A DNA stretch of 64,000 bases from Streptomyces sp. NBC_00154 (GCF_026342835.1 NZ_JAPEMI010000001.1:3478501-3542500); one strand, 5' to 3'; numbered from the stretch's first letter, positions 8,946 to 16,552 are shown. Numbers and translations are program-made. Notes: generated by a model not told the origin, from the letters alone.

Positions 8946-9974
8946 TCATGACGTCCCGAACAGGTAGGGCAGGACGTTGCCGGCCAGCAGGGCGTGCCGA
9001 TCGGTGCCGCTGAGTTCGAGCGAACCGAGTATTCGGCGCAGGGCCGGGACGGTGTCCGCGCCGAGGACGCGCCCGTCGTCCCGGTGCTGGAGGTGCCAAG
9101 GGGAGTCAAGGGAGACCATCAGCCTCGTCCCGCATGCGGTGATGAGTCGGGCGAGCCGGGCGTCGGAGTCGAGGGGACCGGGGTCTCCGACGGTCCCCTC
9201 GCACACCGCCTCCCACGGCCCGAGGTCGGTGTACACCCCGGGGGTGTTCAGGATCCGGGGCAGTGCGGGGTTGTTGAAGCCGAGGTGGGCCACGCTGATC
9301 CGGGCACCCGCCGCGACCGCGGCGGGGATCGCGTCCGCGGAGATCTCGGCGAGGTCGCCGAGTTGGCCCTCGGGGGAGCAGTGCATCACGGTCGGCACGC
9401 CCAAGTCCGCGGCGAGATCGAGATAACCGCGCTCCACGTAGGCGGAGACGGGTCTTTCGGTCGCCGGTGGGTGCCACTTGAGGGCGAACACCTCTTCGAG
9501 GCGATCGGCGTAGTCGGATGCGAAGTCCGTCGCGTCGCGGAAGGGATCGGCCATCAGGGCGGGCATGGGCAGTCCGGCCGAGGGCGGATTGTCGTCACGG
9601 AACCGTGCGCAGGCGTCGAGCAGTTCCCGGTTGCGGTCGCGGATGATCCGGCCGCACGTCGACGGGTCGACCGGGGTGCCCTCGGGCTTGAACCGGCGGT
9701 AGTAGGGCATCGGGAGGACCAACGCGCCCACGGCGCCGGGCGGTTCTGGAAGAAGCCCCCTGCCGAGCACACCGAGCAGCGCCATCAGATCGGGCACGGA
9801 CTGGCGGTAGGTGTGCTGGGCGTCGTCGCGGTGGTAGACGAGTTCGACGCCGGTGTGCTCGTGCGCGCTGATCAGCGCGGGACGGACGGCCAAGTACGCG
9901 TGGGTCGTCTCGCGCAGCGAGCGGTGCGGTGCGGACGTCCTGGTGACGGTGATCTCGTCGGTGGACCGGGGCAT
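8946..9974 (-). CDS. Amidohydrolase-superfamily metal-dependent hydrolase
   Basis: A TIM-barrel hydrolase of 342 residues starting at ATG 9974 behind GCAGGAG. The metal-site set of the amidohydrolase superfamily is visible in order: HEH (His38 and His40), a candidate bridging Lys166 (FALKWHPP), His198 (TVMHCSPEG), His230 (ISVAHLGF) and Asp290 (MVSLDSPW). This is closest to the amidohydrolase-2/TatD style of metal-dependent hydrolases. It could trim an amide or ester in the pathway. It is the first gene after the strong hairpin at 10030 and is followed, 49 bp on, by the exporter. The substrate is unknown. Confidence 0.75.
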   Translation of the reverse strand: MPRSTDEITVTRTSAPHRSLRETTHAYLAVRPALISAHEHTGVELVYHRDDAQHTYRQSVPDLMALLGVLGRGLLPEPPGAVGALVLPMPYYRRFKPEGTPVDPSTCGRIIRDRNRELLDACARFRDDNPPSAGLPMPALMADPFRDATDFASDYADRLEEVFALKWHPPATERPVSAYVERGYLDLAADLGVPTVMHCSPEGQLGDLAEISADAIPAAVAAGARISVAHLGFNNPALPRILNTPGVYTDLGPWEAVCEGTVGDPGPLDSDARLARLITACGTRLMVSLDSPWHLQHRDDGRVLGADTVPALRRILGSLELSGTDRHALLAGNVLPYLFGTS

Positions 9975-10029
9975 CTCTCTTCTCCTGCGGGGCTACGGGA
10001 CGACCGTGCGCTGGGTCGGAACGGCGGAG

Positions 10030-10094
10030 CCGCTCAGCGGCCCTCCGGTCACGGATCCAGGAGTCCGGATCCGTGACGGAGGGCCGCTGAGCGG
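10030..10094. terminator. Long near-perfect hairpin between the AsnRS-like and amidohydrolase genes
   Basis: The arm starting CCGCTCAGCGGCCCTCC is mirrored by the arm ending GGAGGGCCGCTGAGCGG around an 8-nt loop. The stem is about 28 bp with a single bulged base near GGTCACGG. It begins 10 bp past the end of the minus-strand AsnRS-like gene. It should end or strongly attenuate transcription, or stabilise the upstream mRNA 3' end, since the next gene has little room for its own promoter. Confidence 0.7.
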
Positions 10095-10104
10095 GCCGTG
10101 CGGG

Positions 10105-11121
10105 TCACGGCGTGACGGTGACACCGTTCAGGCGCGGCGCGAGCTGGAGCTCGCGGATGTCCTTCTGGTTCAGCACCCACATCAGCCAACGCTCGATGCC
10201 CAGGCCGAACCCCGAGGTGTGCTGCGGGTACGCGTCCTTCATGCGTACGTACCAGCCGTAGTCCTCCTCGGGGACCTCGTGGTGGGCCAGGGCCTTGCGC
10301 GCCTGCTCGCCGTCGACGTGGCGCTCGCCGCAGCCGACGGTTTCGCCGATGCCGAAGAGCAGGTCGCCGTTGAGGGCCGTGCGCCCCTCCTCATCGCCGT
10401 ACGCCTGGTAGAAGGGCACCGACAAGTGGTCGTAGTGAGTGACCCAGAGGATCGGGCTCACCTCGTCCATCAGCCGGCGCTCGCCGTGCCGGGTGAGGGT
10501 GCGCCAGCCGTCCTGGTGCTCGACCGCGTTCGGGTCATCGCCCAGGTGGGCGACGGCCTCGTCGAAGGTCATGCGGGGGAAGGACTCCAGCCCGGCCATG
10601 CGCTCCAGGTGCTCGGTGGTGCCCGCGATGGCCCGCACGTCGTCGGCATGGCGGTCCAGGACCGCCTGTGCCAGTCGGCGCATGTACGCGTTGACGGCGT
10701 CGATGCACGCGTCGAGACCGCCCGGAAGTTCGGCCTCGCTGTGGAAGAACTGGTTGAGGTGCGTCTCGTCGCAGTTCTCGCCGCGGAAGCTCGGCATCAG
10801 GTACCAGCTGCCCTGAGGGCTGAGCCGGCAGCCGTACTCCAGCATGAACTGCATCGAGTCGGCGAGGAACGTACGCTGGCCGAACAGATCGATCTCGACC
10901 GGGAGCGAGTCGCTTCCCAGGCCCATCGGGCTGGAGATGCTGTTCGTGGTGATCGGCAGGTGGACGGACTTGACACCCCGCTCTCTCCAGAAGACGGCTG
11001 TCTCGAGGGTCACGAGGTCCTGCAGGTCCACCAGCGTGCGGTACAGCGGCTGGTCGATGATCTCCAGGAAGCGGTCCGCGGAGGGTCGCCATCCACCGTG
11101 CGTGTACGTGGGCGTGGCCAA
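10105..11121 (-). CDS. Class II synthetase like the AsnRS/AspRS core (asparagine synthetase-related), no anticodon domain
   Basis: A 338-residue protein made only of the class II aminoacyl-tRNA synthetase fold. TTG 11121 follows GGGAGA at 7 nt. The sequence resembles the Asp/AsnRS core: ITTNSISSPMG, then motif 2 around Arg113 (SFRGENCDETHLNQFFHSEA), and motif 3 near the C-terminus (GFGLGIERWLMW, Arg about 311). The N-terminal OB-fold that binds the anticodon is absent. Paralogues of this type in archaea make asparagine from aspartyl-adenylate and ammonia. Here it may amidate or couple an Asp-like acid in the pathway. Motif residues look intact, so I expect adenylation activity. Confidence 0.75.
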   Translation of the reverse strand: MATPTYTHGGWRPSADRFLEIIDQPLYRTLVDLQDLVTLETAVFWRERGVKSVHLPITTNSISSPMGLGSDSLPVEIDLFGQRTFLADSMQFMLEYGCRLSPQGSWYLMPSFRGENCDETHLNQFFHSEAELPGGLDACIDAVNAYMRRLAQAVLDRHADDVRAIAGTTEHLERMAGLESFPRMTFDEAVAHLGDDPNAVEHQDGWRTLTRHGERRLMDEVSPILWVTHYDHLSVPFYQAYGDEEGRTALNGDLLFGIGETVGCGERHVDGEQARKALAHHEVPEEDYGWYVRMKDAYPQHTSGFGLGIERWLMWVLNQKDIRELQLAPRLNGVTVTP

Positions 11122-11182
11122 GGTGATTCTCCCTAGGTATGAATGGTGGAAGGTGCGAGGTGCACATAGGGGTTGCGAGGGC

Positions 11183-11215
11183 AAAAAAGGGCCCGTCCGG
11201 GCTGGCTCGCCCTGG
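11183..11215 (-). terminator. Hairpin with T6 tract in the AsnRS-like leader (attenuator candidate)
   Basis: On the minus strand GCCC-GGAC-GGGC (11202-11191) is followed at once by CC and six T residues (11188-11183). An outer pairing of AGGGC with GCCCT can extend it. It lies about 60 nt upstream of the AsnRS-like start and after the aminotransferase stop. It can therefore be an intercistronic terminator or a 5'-leader attenuator. Confidence 0.5.
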
Positions 11216-11250
11216 GCGCGCGGTCCCGTCCGGGGCGCGACTGGATCAAA

Positions 11251-11301
11251 TTCCCATGGGAAATGGAGAGTTGCTCTCCATGCAGGGCGGCCGAACGGCC
11301 G
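11251..11301 (-). other. Cluster of small inverted repeats after the aminotransferase gene
   Basis: Three palindromes sit in 51 bp: TTCCCATGGGAA (11251-11262), ATGGAGAG/CTCTCCAT with a 3-nt loop (11263-11281), and CGGCCG/CGGCCG (11288-11301). They precede the T6 hairpin on the same strand and could form part of a structured leader for the AsnRS-like gene. Confidence 0.4.
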
Positions 11302-11304
11302 GGA

Positions 11305-12357
11305 TCAGACGGTAGACGTCCAGTGCCGAGGGTCGGGCCGGTCCCCGTACTGGATGGCAGCCAGCTCATCGCGGAGCCGGGTGGTCAGACCGCCCGGACG
11401 GCCGTCGCTTATGACGTGCCGACCGTCCGCAGTGGTCACGCTGCCGATGGGCACCACGGAGGCCGCGGTGCCGCAGGCGAAGGCCTCTTCGAAACGGCCA
11501 TCGCCCGTGGTCAACTCGGCGATGTCGATGGGTCGTTGCTCGGTCCGCACGCCCAGGTCGGCGGCGATCTCGATGAGGGCGTCCCGGGTGTTGCCCGCCA
11601 GGATGGTTCCCGACAGGGGCGGGGTCACCAGGAGCGGCGCACCCGACGGCTCGCGGGTGACGCCGAAGAAGTTCATGGCGCCGAGTTCCTCCACGAAGCG
11701 GTGTTCCCGGGCATCGAGCCACAAGACCTCGTGACAACCCTGCTCAAGGGCAAGGGATTTGGTGGCCAGGCTGGCGGCATAGTTGCCCGCGCACTTGGCT
11801 GCCCCCGTGCCCCCGGGGGCCGCGCGGATCCGGTCGGTCGGGCACCAGACGTCGATGGCCTCGAAGCCGTCCGCGAAGAAGTGGTCGACCGGTGAGGCGA
11901 TCACGGCGAACAGATACTCCCGTGCCGGTCGTACGCCCAGGCTCGGTTCCACCGCGATCATGAAGGGCCTGAGGTAGAGGCTCTGCCCGGGGCCCCTCGG
12001 GACTTCGGAGGCATCGGCGCGCACCAGCCGCGCACACGCGTCGACGAACGTCTCGACGGGCAGAGCAGGCATGGCGAGGCGCTCGGCACTGAGGTTGAAG
12101 CGCACGGCGTTGGCGAGCGGCCGGAACAGCGCGAGCGAACCGTCCGCGTGGGGGAATGCCTTCAACCCCTCGAAGATCGCCTGTCCGTAGTGCAGGGCCA
12201 TGGCCGCGGGGGACAGTTCCAGCGCCCGATGCGGGACCACTTCGAGCGCCGACCAGCCGTCATCGGCGGTCCACCGCGACAGCACCATGCTGGCGGTGAA
12301 GCGGGCCCCGAAACCCAGTTTGGCGGGCGCCTCGGAAGGGTTGACGACCGTACTCAC
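11305..12357 (-). CDS. Branched-chain amino-acid aminotransferase family enzyme (class IV PLP)
   Basis: A 350-residue fold-type IV aminotransferase. GTG 12357 overlaps the ATP-grasp stop by GTGA and is coupled to it. Typical BCAT segments are visible: LHYGQAIFEGLKAF, the Schiff-base Lys188 (GGTGAAKCAGNYAASL), EVLWLDAREHRFVEELGAMN and PLSGTILAGNTRD. It should interconvert a hydrophobic or unusual amino acid and its 2-oxo acid with glutamate. Within this island it is more likely to make a pathway amino acid than to serve isoleucine/valine metabolism. Confidence 0.88.
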   Translation of the reverse strand: MSTVVNPSEAPAKLGFGARFTASMVLSRWTADDGWSALEVVPHRALELSPAAMALHYGQAIFEGLKAFPHADGSLALFRPLANAVRFNLSAERLAMPALPVETFVDACARLVRADASEVPRGPGQSLYLRPFMIAVEPSLGVRPAREYLFAVIASPVDHFFADGFEAIDVWCPTDRIRAAPGGTGAAKCAGNYAASLATKSLALEQGCHEVLWLDAREHRFVEELGAMNFFGVTREPSGAPLLVTPPLSGTILAGNTRDALIEIAADLGVRTEQRPIDIAELTTGDGRFEEAFACGTAASVVPIGSVTTADGRHVISDGRPGGLTTRLRDELAAIQYGDRPDPRHWTSTV

Positions 12358-13622
12358 GAAGCCGGCGCCGTCGCGTAGGCGGGAAGCAGCGCAGCCTCCA
12401 GCTCGGCGGCCCGCTCCCGGAACTGCTGCTCGCTGTCGGCGCTGATGACCAGCATCAGGCACCACACCGACGGGTGCAGTTCCTCGATCTCGAAGCCCAC
12501 CGCACGGGACCGGATGATGTCCAGAACGTAGGGGAAGGCCGCGATCTGCTCGTCGGTGGGCTCCTGGGTGATGACGCCGGCGGCGGCGGGGGCCAGGTTG
12601 ATCCAGCCGACGTACGGATACGCGGGAGCGCGCAGCTCCAGCGGCTCCCGGTCCGTCTTCACGACGGCATCGATCCACAGTTCGCGCAGGTCCGCGCCGT
12701 AGGGTTTGAAGCTCTCGGGGATGGCGCCACCGGCGAACCGGGTAGCCATCTCGGAGAACCACAGTCTGCCGTCGGCTCGCCGGAAGATCTCCAGGTGGGT
12801 GATGTCGTCCGTGATCTCGAAGGCAGCGTTGATGCGAGCGTGCAGTTCCTCGACCTCGGCGTAGAGCTCGGGCTCGCGGTCGCGGGGCAGGAGGATCGAT
12901 CCGTTGTCCCGGCCCGGCGTCGTCACCAGCATGCGCGGTCGCAGGTAGCGGCTGACACCCAGGACCTGCGCGGTGCCGTTCTCCCAGACGGCGTCGACGT
13001 GGTACTCGTCGCCGTCGATCGGCTCCTCGGCGATCAGGAACCGCGTGAGGCCGGTCTCCTCGGTGCCGCTTCCGGCGGCGCGCAGTACGGCGGTGAGTTC
13101 CTCGGAGCTGTTCACCGCGGAGGTGGCCACCGAGCCCAGGCCGGCCGCGGGCTTGACGATGACGGGGAAGCCGAGCCGCTCCTCGACGCGACGTACGGAA
13201 CCCTCGACGTCGGTGGTGGAGAGGGACTCATGGCGGGCACAGGCGATCCCAGCGCGTGTGGCACGTTCCTTCATGGCCCGCTTGTCGCGCATGAGCACAG
13301 ACTTCTCGATCGAGGGCTGGCCGAGACCGAGCAGGCTGGCCATGTAGCCGGCGCTGAACTGGCTGAACTCCGACAGGCTGAGGACCCGGTCGATCTTCAC
13401 CCCGGTGGAGCGGAGTTCGACGGCGAGCTGTGCGACCTCGTCGAGTGCGTCGTAGCTGCGGATCACGTAGTGGCGGTCCACCCGGGCGAGCAGCCCGGGG
13501 TCGATCGACCGGTGGGTCGCCTCCCACGCGTCGAAGACCAGCGTCACGCGGGCTCCACGGTCCAGCAGCGCCTCCAGGCTGACCCCGTTCCACGAGTACA
13601 CCAAGAGATTTGTTTCGCTCAT
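12354..13622 (-). CDS. ATP-grasp amino-acid ligase
   Basis: A 422-residue protein with a pre-ATP-grasp domain (1-100) and an ATP-grasp fold (about 105-310). The nucleotide lysine and Gly-rich loop are in GFPVIVKPAAGLGSVATSAV. The metal-binding region is LWFSEMATRFAGGAIP; the usual Asn of the E-x-N motif is Ala here, as in some dipeptide-forming ligases. The family joins a carboxylate, activated as acyl-phosphate, to an amine. It is the best candidate for peptide-bond formation in this NRPS-free cluster. It is preceded at 88 bp by the 48-residue peptide gene and coupled to the aminotransferase downstream. Substrates are unknown. Confidence 0.85.
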   Translation of the reverse strand: MSETNLLVYSWNGVSLEALLDRGARVTLVFDAWEATHRSIDPGLLARVDRHYVIRSYDALDEVAQLAVELRSTGVKIDRVLSLSEFSQFSAGYMASLLGLGQPSIEKSVLMRDKRAMKERATRAGIACARHESLSTTDVEGSVRRVEERLGFPVIVKPAAGLGSVATSAVNSSEELTAVLRAAGSGTEETGLTRFLIAEEPIDGDEYHVDAVWENGTAQVLGVSRYLRPRMLVTTPGRDNGSILLPRDREPELYAEVEELHARINAAFEITDDITHLEIFRRADGRLWFSEMATRFAGGAIPESFKPYGADLRELWIDAVVKTDREPLELRAPAYPYVGWINLAPAAAGVITQEPTDEQIAAFPYVLDIIRSRAVGFEIEELHPSVWCLMLVISADSEQQFRERAAELEAALLPAYATAPAS

Positions 13623-13709
13623 ACCCCGCTGTCCTGCCTTTCCAGCCTTCTCGGCTCGTTACCTGTAATCGTTCACCCTCGCGCTGCGAATTCGCGGCGC
13701 GGGAAGGAG

Positions 13710-13856
13710 TCAGTCCCAGTTGAGGCTCAACGAGGAAATGTCGTCCGACGCCACACTCAGAGTGTCCACTTCATGAGCATTTGCGGCCGCGACACCCAGG
13801 GCCAGAACGGCAGCGATTACCGAAAGGGCAGAAGCGGTACGCATCACGAATTTCAT
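13710..13856 (-). CDS. 48-residue peptide with a Sec-type signal sequence
   Basis: ATG 13856 follows AGGGAG at 7 nt; the stop is TGA 13712-13710. Residues 1-7 are MKFVMRT, residues 8-25 are a hydrophobic helix rich in Ala/Val/Leu, and ANA then HE gives a classical A-x-A signal-peptidase site after residue 27. The rest is a 21-residue acidic tail with many Ser and Asp ending SLSLNWD. It leads the minus-strand operon with the ATP-grasp ligase, so it could be a modified peptide, a carrier for amino-acid attachment, or just a small secreted peptide. I recognise no family. Good codon use and a good ribosome site support it. Confidence 0.7.
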   Translation of the reverse strand: MKFVMRTASALSVIAAVLALGVAAANAHEVDTLSVASDDISSLSLNWD

Positions 13857-13929
13857 TGTGGATCTCCCTGGGTGGTTCTTCATTCAATGTTGAGAGGGGA
13901 GTAGGTTCGCGGATTCCTCCCTCGCCGGA

Positions 13930-13958
13930 AAGTTACGTACGGATTGCCGAGGCAACAA
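13930..13958 (-). promoter_or_regulatory. Predicted promoter of the peptide/ligase operon
   Basis: On the minus strand TTGTTG (13958-13953), a 17-nt spacer and TAACTT (13935-13930) fit a sigma-70/HrdB-type promoter. The start of transcription would lie about 67 nt before the peptide ATG at 13856. Confidence 0.4.
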
Positions 13959-14052
13959 GGGCGCTGGCTGGCAGGTTGCTGTCTGGCATGCTCCGGCCCG
14001 GTGGCCAGTCACGACGCACAAGGGATGTGACCTGGCTCACCAGCATTAGATG

Positions 14053-14082
14053 TTGTCAATGTGACGTGTGGATATCTAAGGT
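14053..14082 (+). promoter_or_regulatory. Predicted promoter of the peptidase/GlyRS operon
   Basis: TTGTCA (14053-14058), an 18-nt spacer and TAAGGT (14077-14082) resemble a vegetative promoter. A 5' leader of about 260 nt would precede the first small ORF at 14350. The match is moderate and unverified. Confidence 0.3.
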
Positions 14083-14349
14083 CATGGTCGATTTCCGCAT
14101 AGGTCGGCTTCGCGAGGAACCGCGTCTTAACGGGCCCTTCGGATCGCGAGTTCGGACGGTCGCCGAACCGTCGCCCCTCCCGAGAATCACAGTCCCCACG
14201 TCCTGCGAAAAGCCATCCGACGGTTTCGCGGAAATGACGGGATAGCGGGACAACGGGATACAAGGTTCCGTCGAGCCGAACGGGTTCGTGCCGCCGACTC
14301 GTGCGTGAGGGGCCGCCCTCGCACCGGTGTCGTATTGATGAGGAGCCAC

Positions 14350-14412
14350 ATGTCTTTCTGGAGCACCATCTGCTGGAGAAGGTCCAGGCCCGAGGGAAGG
14401 TCCCGCTCATGA
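14350..14412 (+). CDS. 20-residue upstream ORF coupled to the S66 peptidase
   Basis: ATG 14350 follows a perfect GAGGAG site. The peptide would be MSFWSTICWRRSRPEGRSRS, and its TGA overlaps the ATG of the S66 peptidase (ATGA at 14409). Such an arrangement predicts translational coupling. The peptide is basic at its C-terminal half and has two Trp and one Cys near the front. It may be a leader peptide or simply a ribosome-loading ORF; a real peptide product is unproven. The peptidase also has its own GGGAAGG site inside this ORF. Confidence 0.5.
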   Translation: MSFWSTICWRRSRPEGRSRS

Positions 14413-15464
14413 AATCCGCCGAACCGCGGAGATCCCCGCTGCCACTTCCGGTTCTGCCGCCCGCCCTTGCATCCGGTGACGTGGTCGCCGTCGTCTCCCC
14501 CGCCTCGGATGCGGCCGGTCGCTTCCCCCAGCGCCTGGAGCGCGGGCTGCAGGCGCTGAGGGGCGTCGGCCTGCGCCCCCGGCTTGCCAAAAACGCCCTC
14601 GTGACCGGCCGGTGGACTGCGGGAACGGTCGGCGAGCGGATCGCGGACCTGCACGAGGCGTTCGAGGACGACGAGGTCCGTGCGGTGATGTGCGCCATCG
14701 GCGGCAGCCTCAGCGCGCAACTGCTCCCGGAACTCGACTACGGGCTCATCGCCGCGCACCCCAAGGTCTTCGTCGGCTACTCGGACATGACCTCGCTCCA
14801 CACGGCGATCCGCGCCGAAACCGGTCTGGTCACCTTCTACGGGCCCTCGGTCATGGCGGAGTGGGCCGAATACCCGTCCCCCCTGCGGGAGACGGCGGAA
14901 CACTTCCTGAGGGTGACCGGTGCCCCCCAGCCGGCCGGGCCGGTGCCGAGGCCGGAGCGGATCGTCAGGGAGGGTGCGGACTGGAGCGCCCCCGGAAGAG
15001 TCCGGCGCGCCGATCCCGTACCGCCGACCGAGGTCCTGCGCCCCGGACGGGTCGTGGGAACCCTTACCGGTGGCTGCCTGCCGGTCCTGCGGCGCCTGGT
15101 CGGCACGCCGTGGCAACCCGATTTCACGGACTGCATCGTCCTGTTGGAGACACCGCAGCTGCCCTACTCCATGGTGAACGCCGCCGAGGATCTCCTGTCG
15201 ATGAACCTCGCCGGAATGTTCGACGGGGCGCTCGGGATCGTGTTCGGCTGGCCCTTCCACGAGGACCAGATCGAGGAGCTGGGTCGTGCGATCGATGAGA
15301 CGCTGCACGGGCACGACTTCCCCGTCGTCATCGGATTCCCCTGCGGACACACCAGCCCCATGGTGACCTTGGCTCTGGGTGTGCGGGCCGTGCTGGACGG
15401 CGGAAGCCTTTCCCTCGACGCCGCGGCGGTCACGCCCCGACCCTCGGGCGGTGCCGGATGGTGA
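14409..15464 (+). CDS. S66-family serine peptidase (LD-carboxypeptidase / MccF-like)
   Basis: A 351-residue S66 peptidase. ATG 14409 is chosen because it follows GGGAAGG and starts shortly before the conserved domain (ALASGDVVAVVSPASD). The catalytic Ser125 sits in FVGYSDMTSL, the Glu in IVLLETPQLPYS, and the His in GFPCGHTSPM, the known S66 Ser-Glu-His set. Members either recycle murein tetrapeptides (LdcA) or split toxic aminoacyl-nucleotides (MccF immunity). Its place next to synthetase paralogues favours an immunity or maturation role, but this is inference. The next gene starts inside its stop codon region (ATGGTGA). Confidence 0.85.
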   Translation: MKSAEPRRSPLPLPVLPPALASGDVVAVVSPASDAAGRFPQRLERGLQALRGVGLRPRLAKNALVTGRWTAGTVGERIADLHEAFEDDEVRAVMCAIGGSLSAQLLPELDYGLIAAHPKVFVGYSDMTSLHTAIRAETGLVTFYGPSVMAEWAEYPSPLRETAEHFLRVTGAPQPAGPVPRPERIVREGADWSAPGRVRRADPVPPTEVLRPGRVVGTLTGGCLPVLRRLVGTPWQPDFTDCIVLLETPQLPYSMVNAAEDLLSMNLAGMFDGALGIVFGWPFHEDQIEELGRAIDETLHGHDFPVVIGFPCGHTSPMVTLALGVRAVLDGGSLSLDAAAVTPRPSGGAGW

Positions 15465-16552
15465 CGCGTCCGCCGCACGCGGAGACAGCTCGTGCTCCGC
15501 GCCCGGACGCGGCTGAACCGGGAACGAAGCCGCAGGGGCCGATCATCCCGCAGGCCGCGGAAGGCCTCTCGGCGATCGAGGCGGTCCCCAATGCCGCCAT
15601 CACAGTGCTGGAAGCGTTCCGCCGCGCGTGCCTGGTAGCCGGCTATGCGGAGCAGCACCGGCGGCCGGTGGTGTCCCGCCACGATCCGTCTGTGCGCTAC
15701 ACCAACTCCACGATCAGCGTGCTGAAACCGCTGCTCTCCGGCGATGTGCACGAGCGTGCCTTCCTGGTTCAGCCCGCCCTGCGTCTGCGCAACCTCGACC
15801 ATGTCCGGCGGACCGGCGAGATGTCCCCCTTCGGCTGCTCCTTTATGTCCTTCGGCGCGCTCGGACCCTCTGGGGACGCACTGCGGCTCACCGCGTTCGC
15901 CCGGGACCTACTGGTCGACAGGCTCGGCTTCGCTGCACACGACGTACAGCTGCGCGTCCTGGCCGACGACCGGGACCTGCTGGAGTGCGGCATCGAGGCC
16001 GGCCTTGCCGTTGCCAGCACCGTGCGTTCCCCCGAAGAGTTCCGGCACGTCTTCGGCATGCCGGGCGTCACCGGTCGCAACGCCAATATCGCCCTGCGCG
16101 GTGCGCGAGGGTGGACTGACGTCGCCAACGTCATCGTGATCGAGGAAGCCGGTCGTCCCATTGGCGTGGAACTGGCCTTTGGGGTGAACATGGTCCTCGT
16201 GCAGGCCATGAGCCTGGCCCACCCCGTTCTGGCCGGCCCGGCCACGGCAGCCGTGCTGCACGGCGTGACCGATCTGATAGCCCTGGACGCGTTGTCCTCG
16301 GCGACGGTGCTCGCCATGGAAGGCGTGCGCCCGGTCGCCCGGGGACGCGGTCAGAACTACCGGTCCCTGCTGAGACTGCTCGGCGAGCGGACCGCCGGCC
16401 CGGCCCAGGTGTGGAAGCCGGCAGCACTGGCGGTCGCGGCTGCCGAGGAGCGACTGCGGCGGCACGCCAGTCCGCCGGCCGACGACGTCGACGAACTGCC
16501 CTCGGAGCAGGCCGCGCACATGCTGACGGCAGATTGGGAACGGGTCTGCTGA
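15458..16552 (+). CDS. Degenerate alanyl-tRNA synthetase-like catalytic-domain protein
   Basis: A 364-residue protein overlapping the peptidase gene by 7 bp. By eye it follows the AlaRS core: VRYTNSTISVLKPLLSG aligns with the AlaRS VNAGM..FKPYFLG segment, AFLVQPALRLRNLDHV with ATSVQKCVR..HNDLENV, and the later GVELAFGVNMVLVQAM with the motif 3 region. The RHH..FFEM motif 2 residues and the motif 3 Arg (GLER, here NMVL) are not present. Ordinary aminoacyl-adenylate chemistry is therefore doubtful. There is no tRNA-recognition, editing or C-Ala domain; a C-Ala-like domain is encoded separately at 6889. It may be a tRNA- or amino-acid-binding transferase subunit. Function unknown. Confidence 0.6.
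   Translation: MVTRPPHAETARAPRPDAAEPGTKPQGPIIPQAAEGLSAIEAVPNAAITVLEAFRRACLVAGYAEQHRRPVVSRHDPSVRYTNSTISVLKPLLSGDVHERAFLVQPALRLRNLDHVRRTGEMSPFGCSFMSFGALGPSGDALRLTAFARDLLVDRLGFAAHDVQLRVLADDRDLLECGIEAGLAVASTVRSPEEFRHVFGMPGVTGRNANIALRGARGWTDVANVIVIEEAGRPIGVELAFGVNMVLVQAMSLAHPVLAGPATAAVLHGVTDLIALDALSSATVLAMEGVRPVARGRGQNYRSLLRLLGERTAGPAQVWKPAALAVAAAEERLRRHASPPADDVDELPSEQAAHMLTADWERVC

Larger units (their letters stand above)
13857..14349. other. Divergent control region of the two main cluster operons
   Basis: About 490 bp separate the minus-strand peptide/ligase operon from the plus-strand peptidase/synthetase operon. It carries one reasonable promoter in each direction (see separate entries). It is locally AT-richer at 14041-14095 (around TTGTCAATGTGACG and GGATATCTAAGG). 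No further ORF with a ribosome site was seen before 14350. Binding of the cluster's LuxR-type regulator would be expected here. Confidence 0.5.

Noticed and set aside
11122..11304. A genuine T-box riboswitch before the AsnRS-like gene
   Set aside because: One block resembles the T-box consensus, but the UGGN element is altered and no Stem I with a specifier loop could be drawn; kept only as a possible attenuator.
13710..13856. LysW-type amino-group carrier protein for the small peptide
   Set aside because: The C-terminus SLNWD lacks the EDWGE motif, there is no zinc-binding Cys set, and a signal peptide is present.
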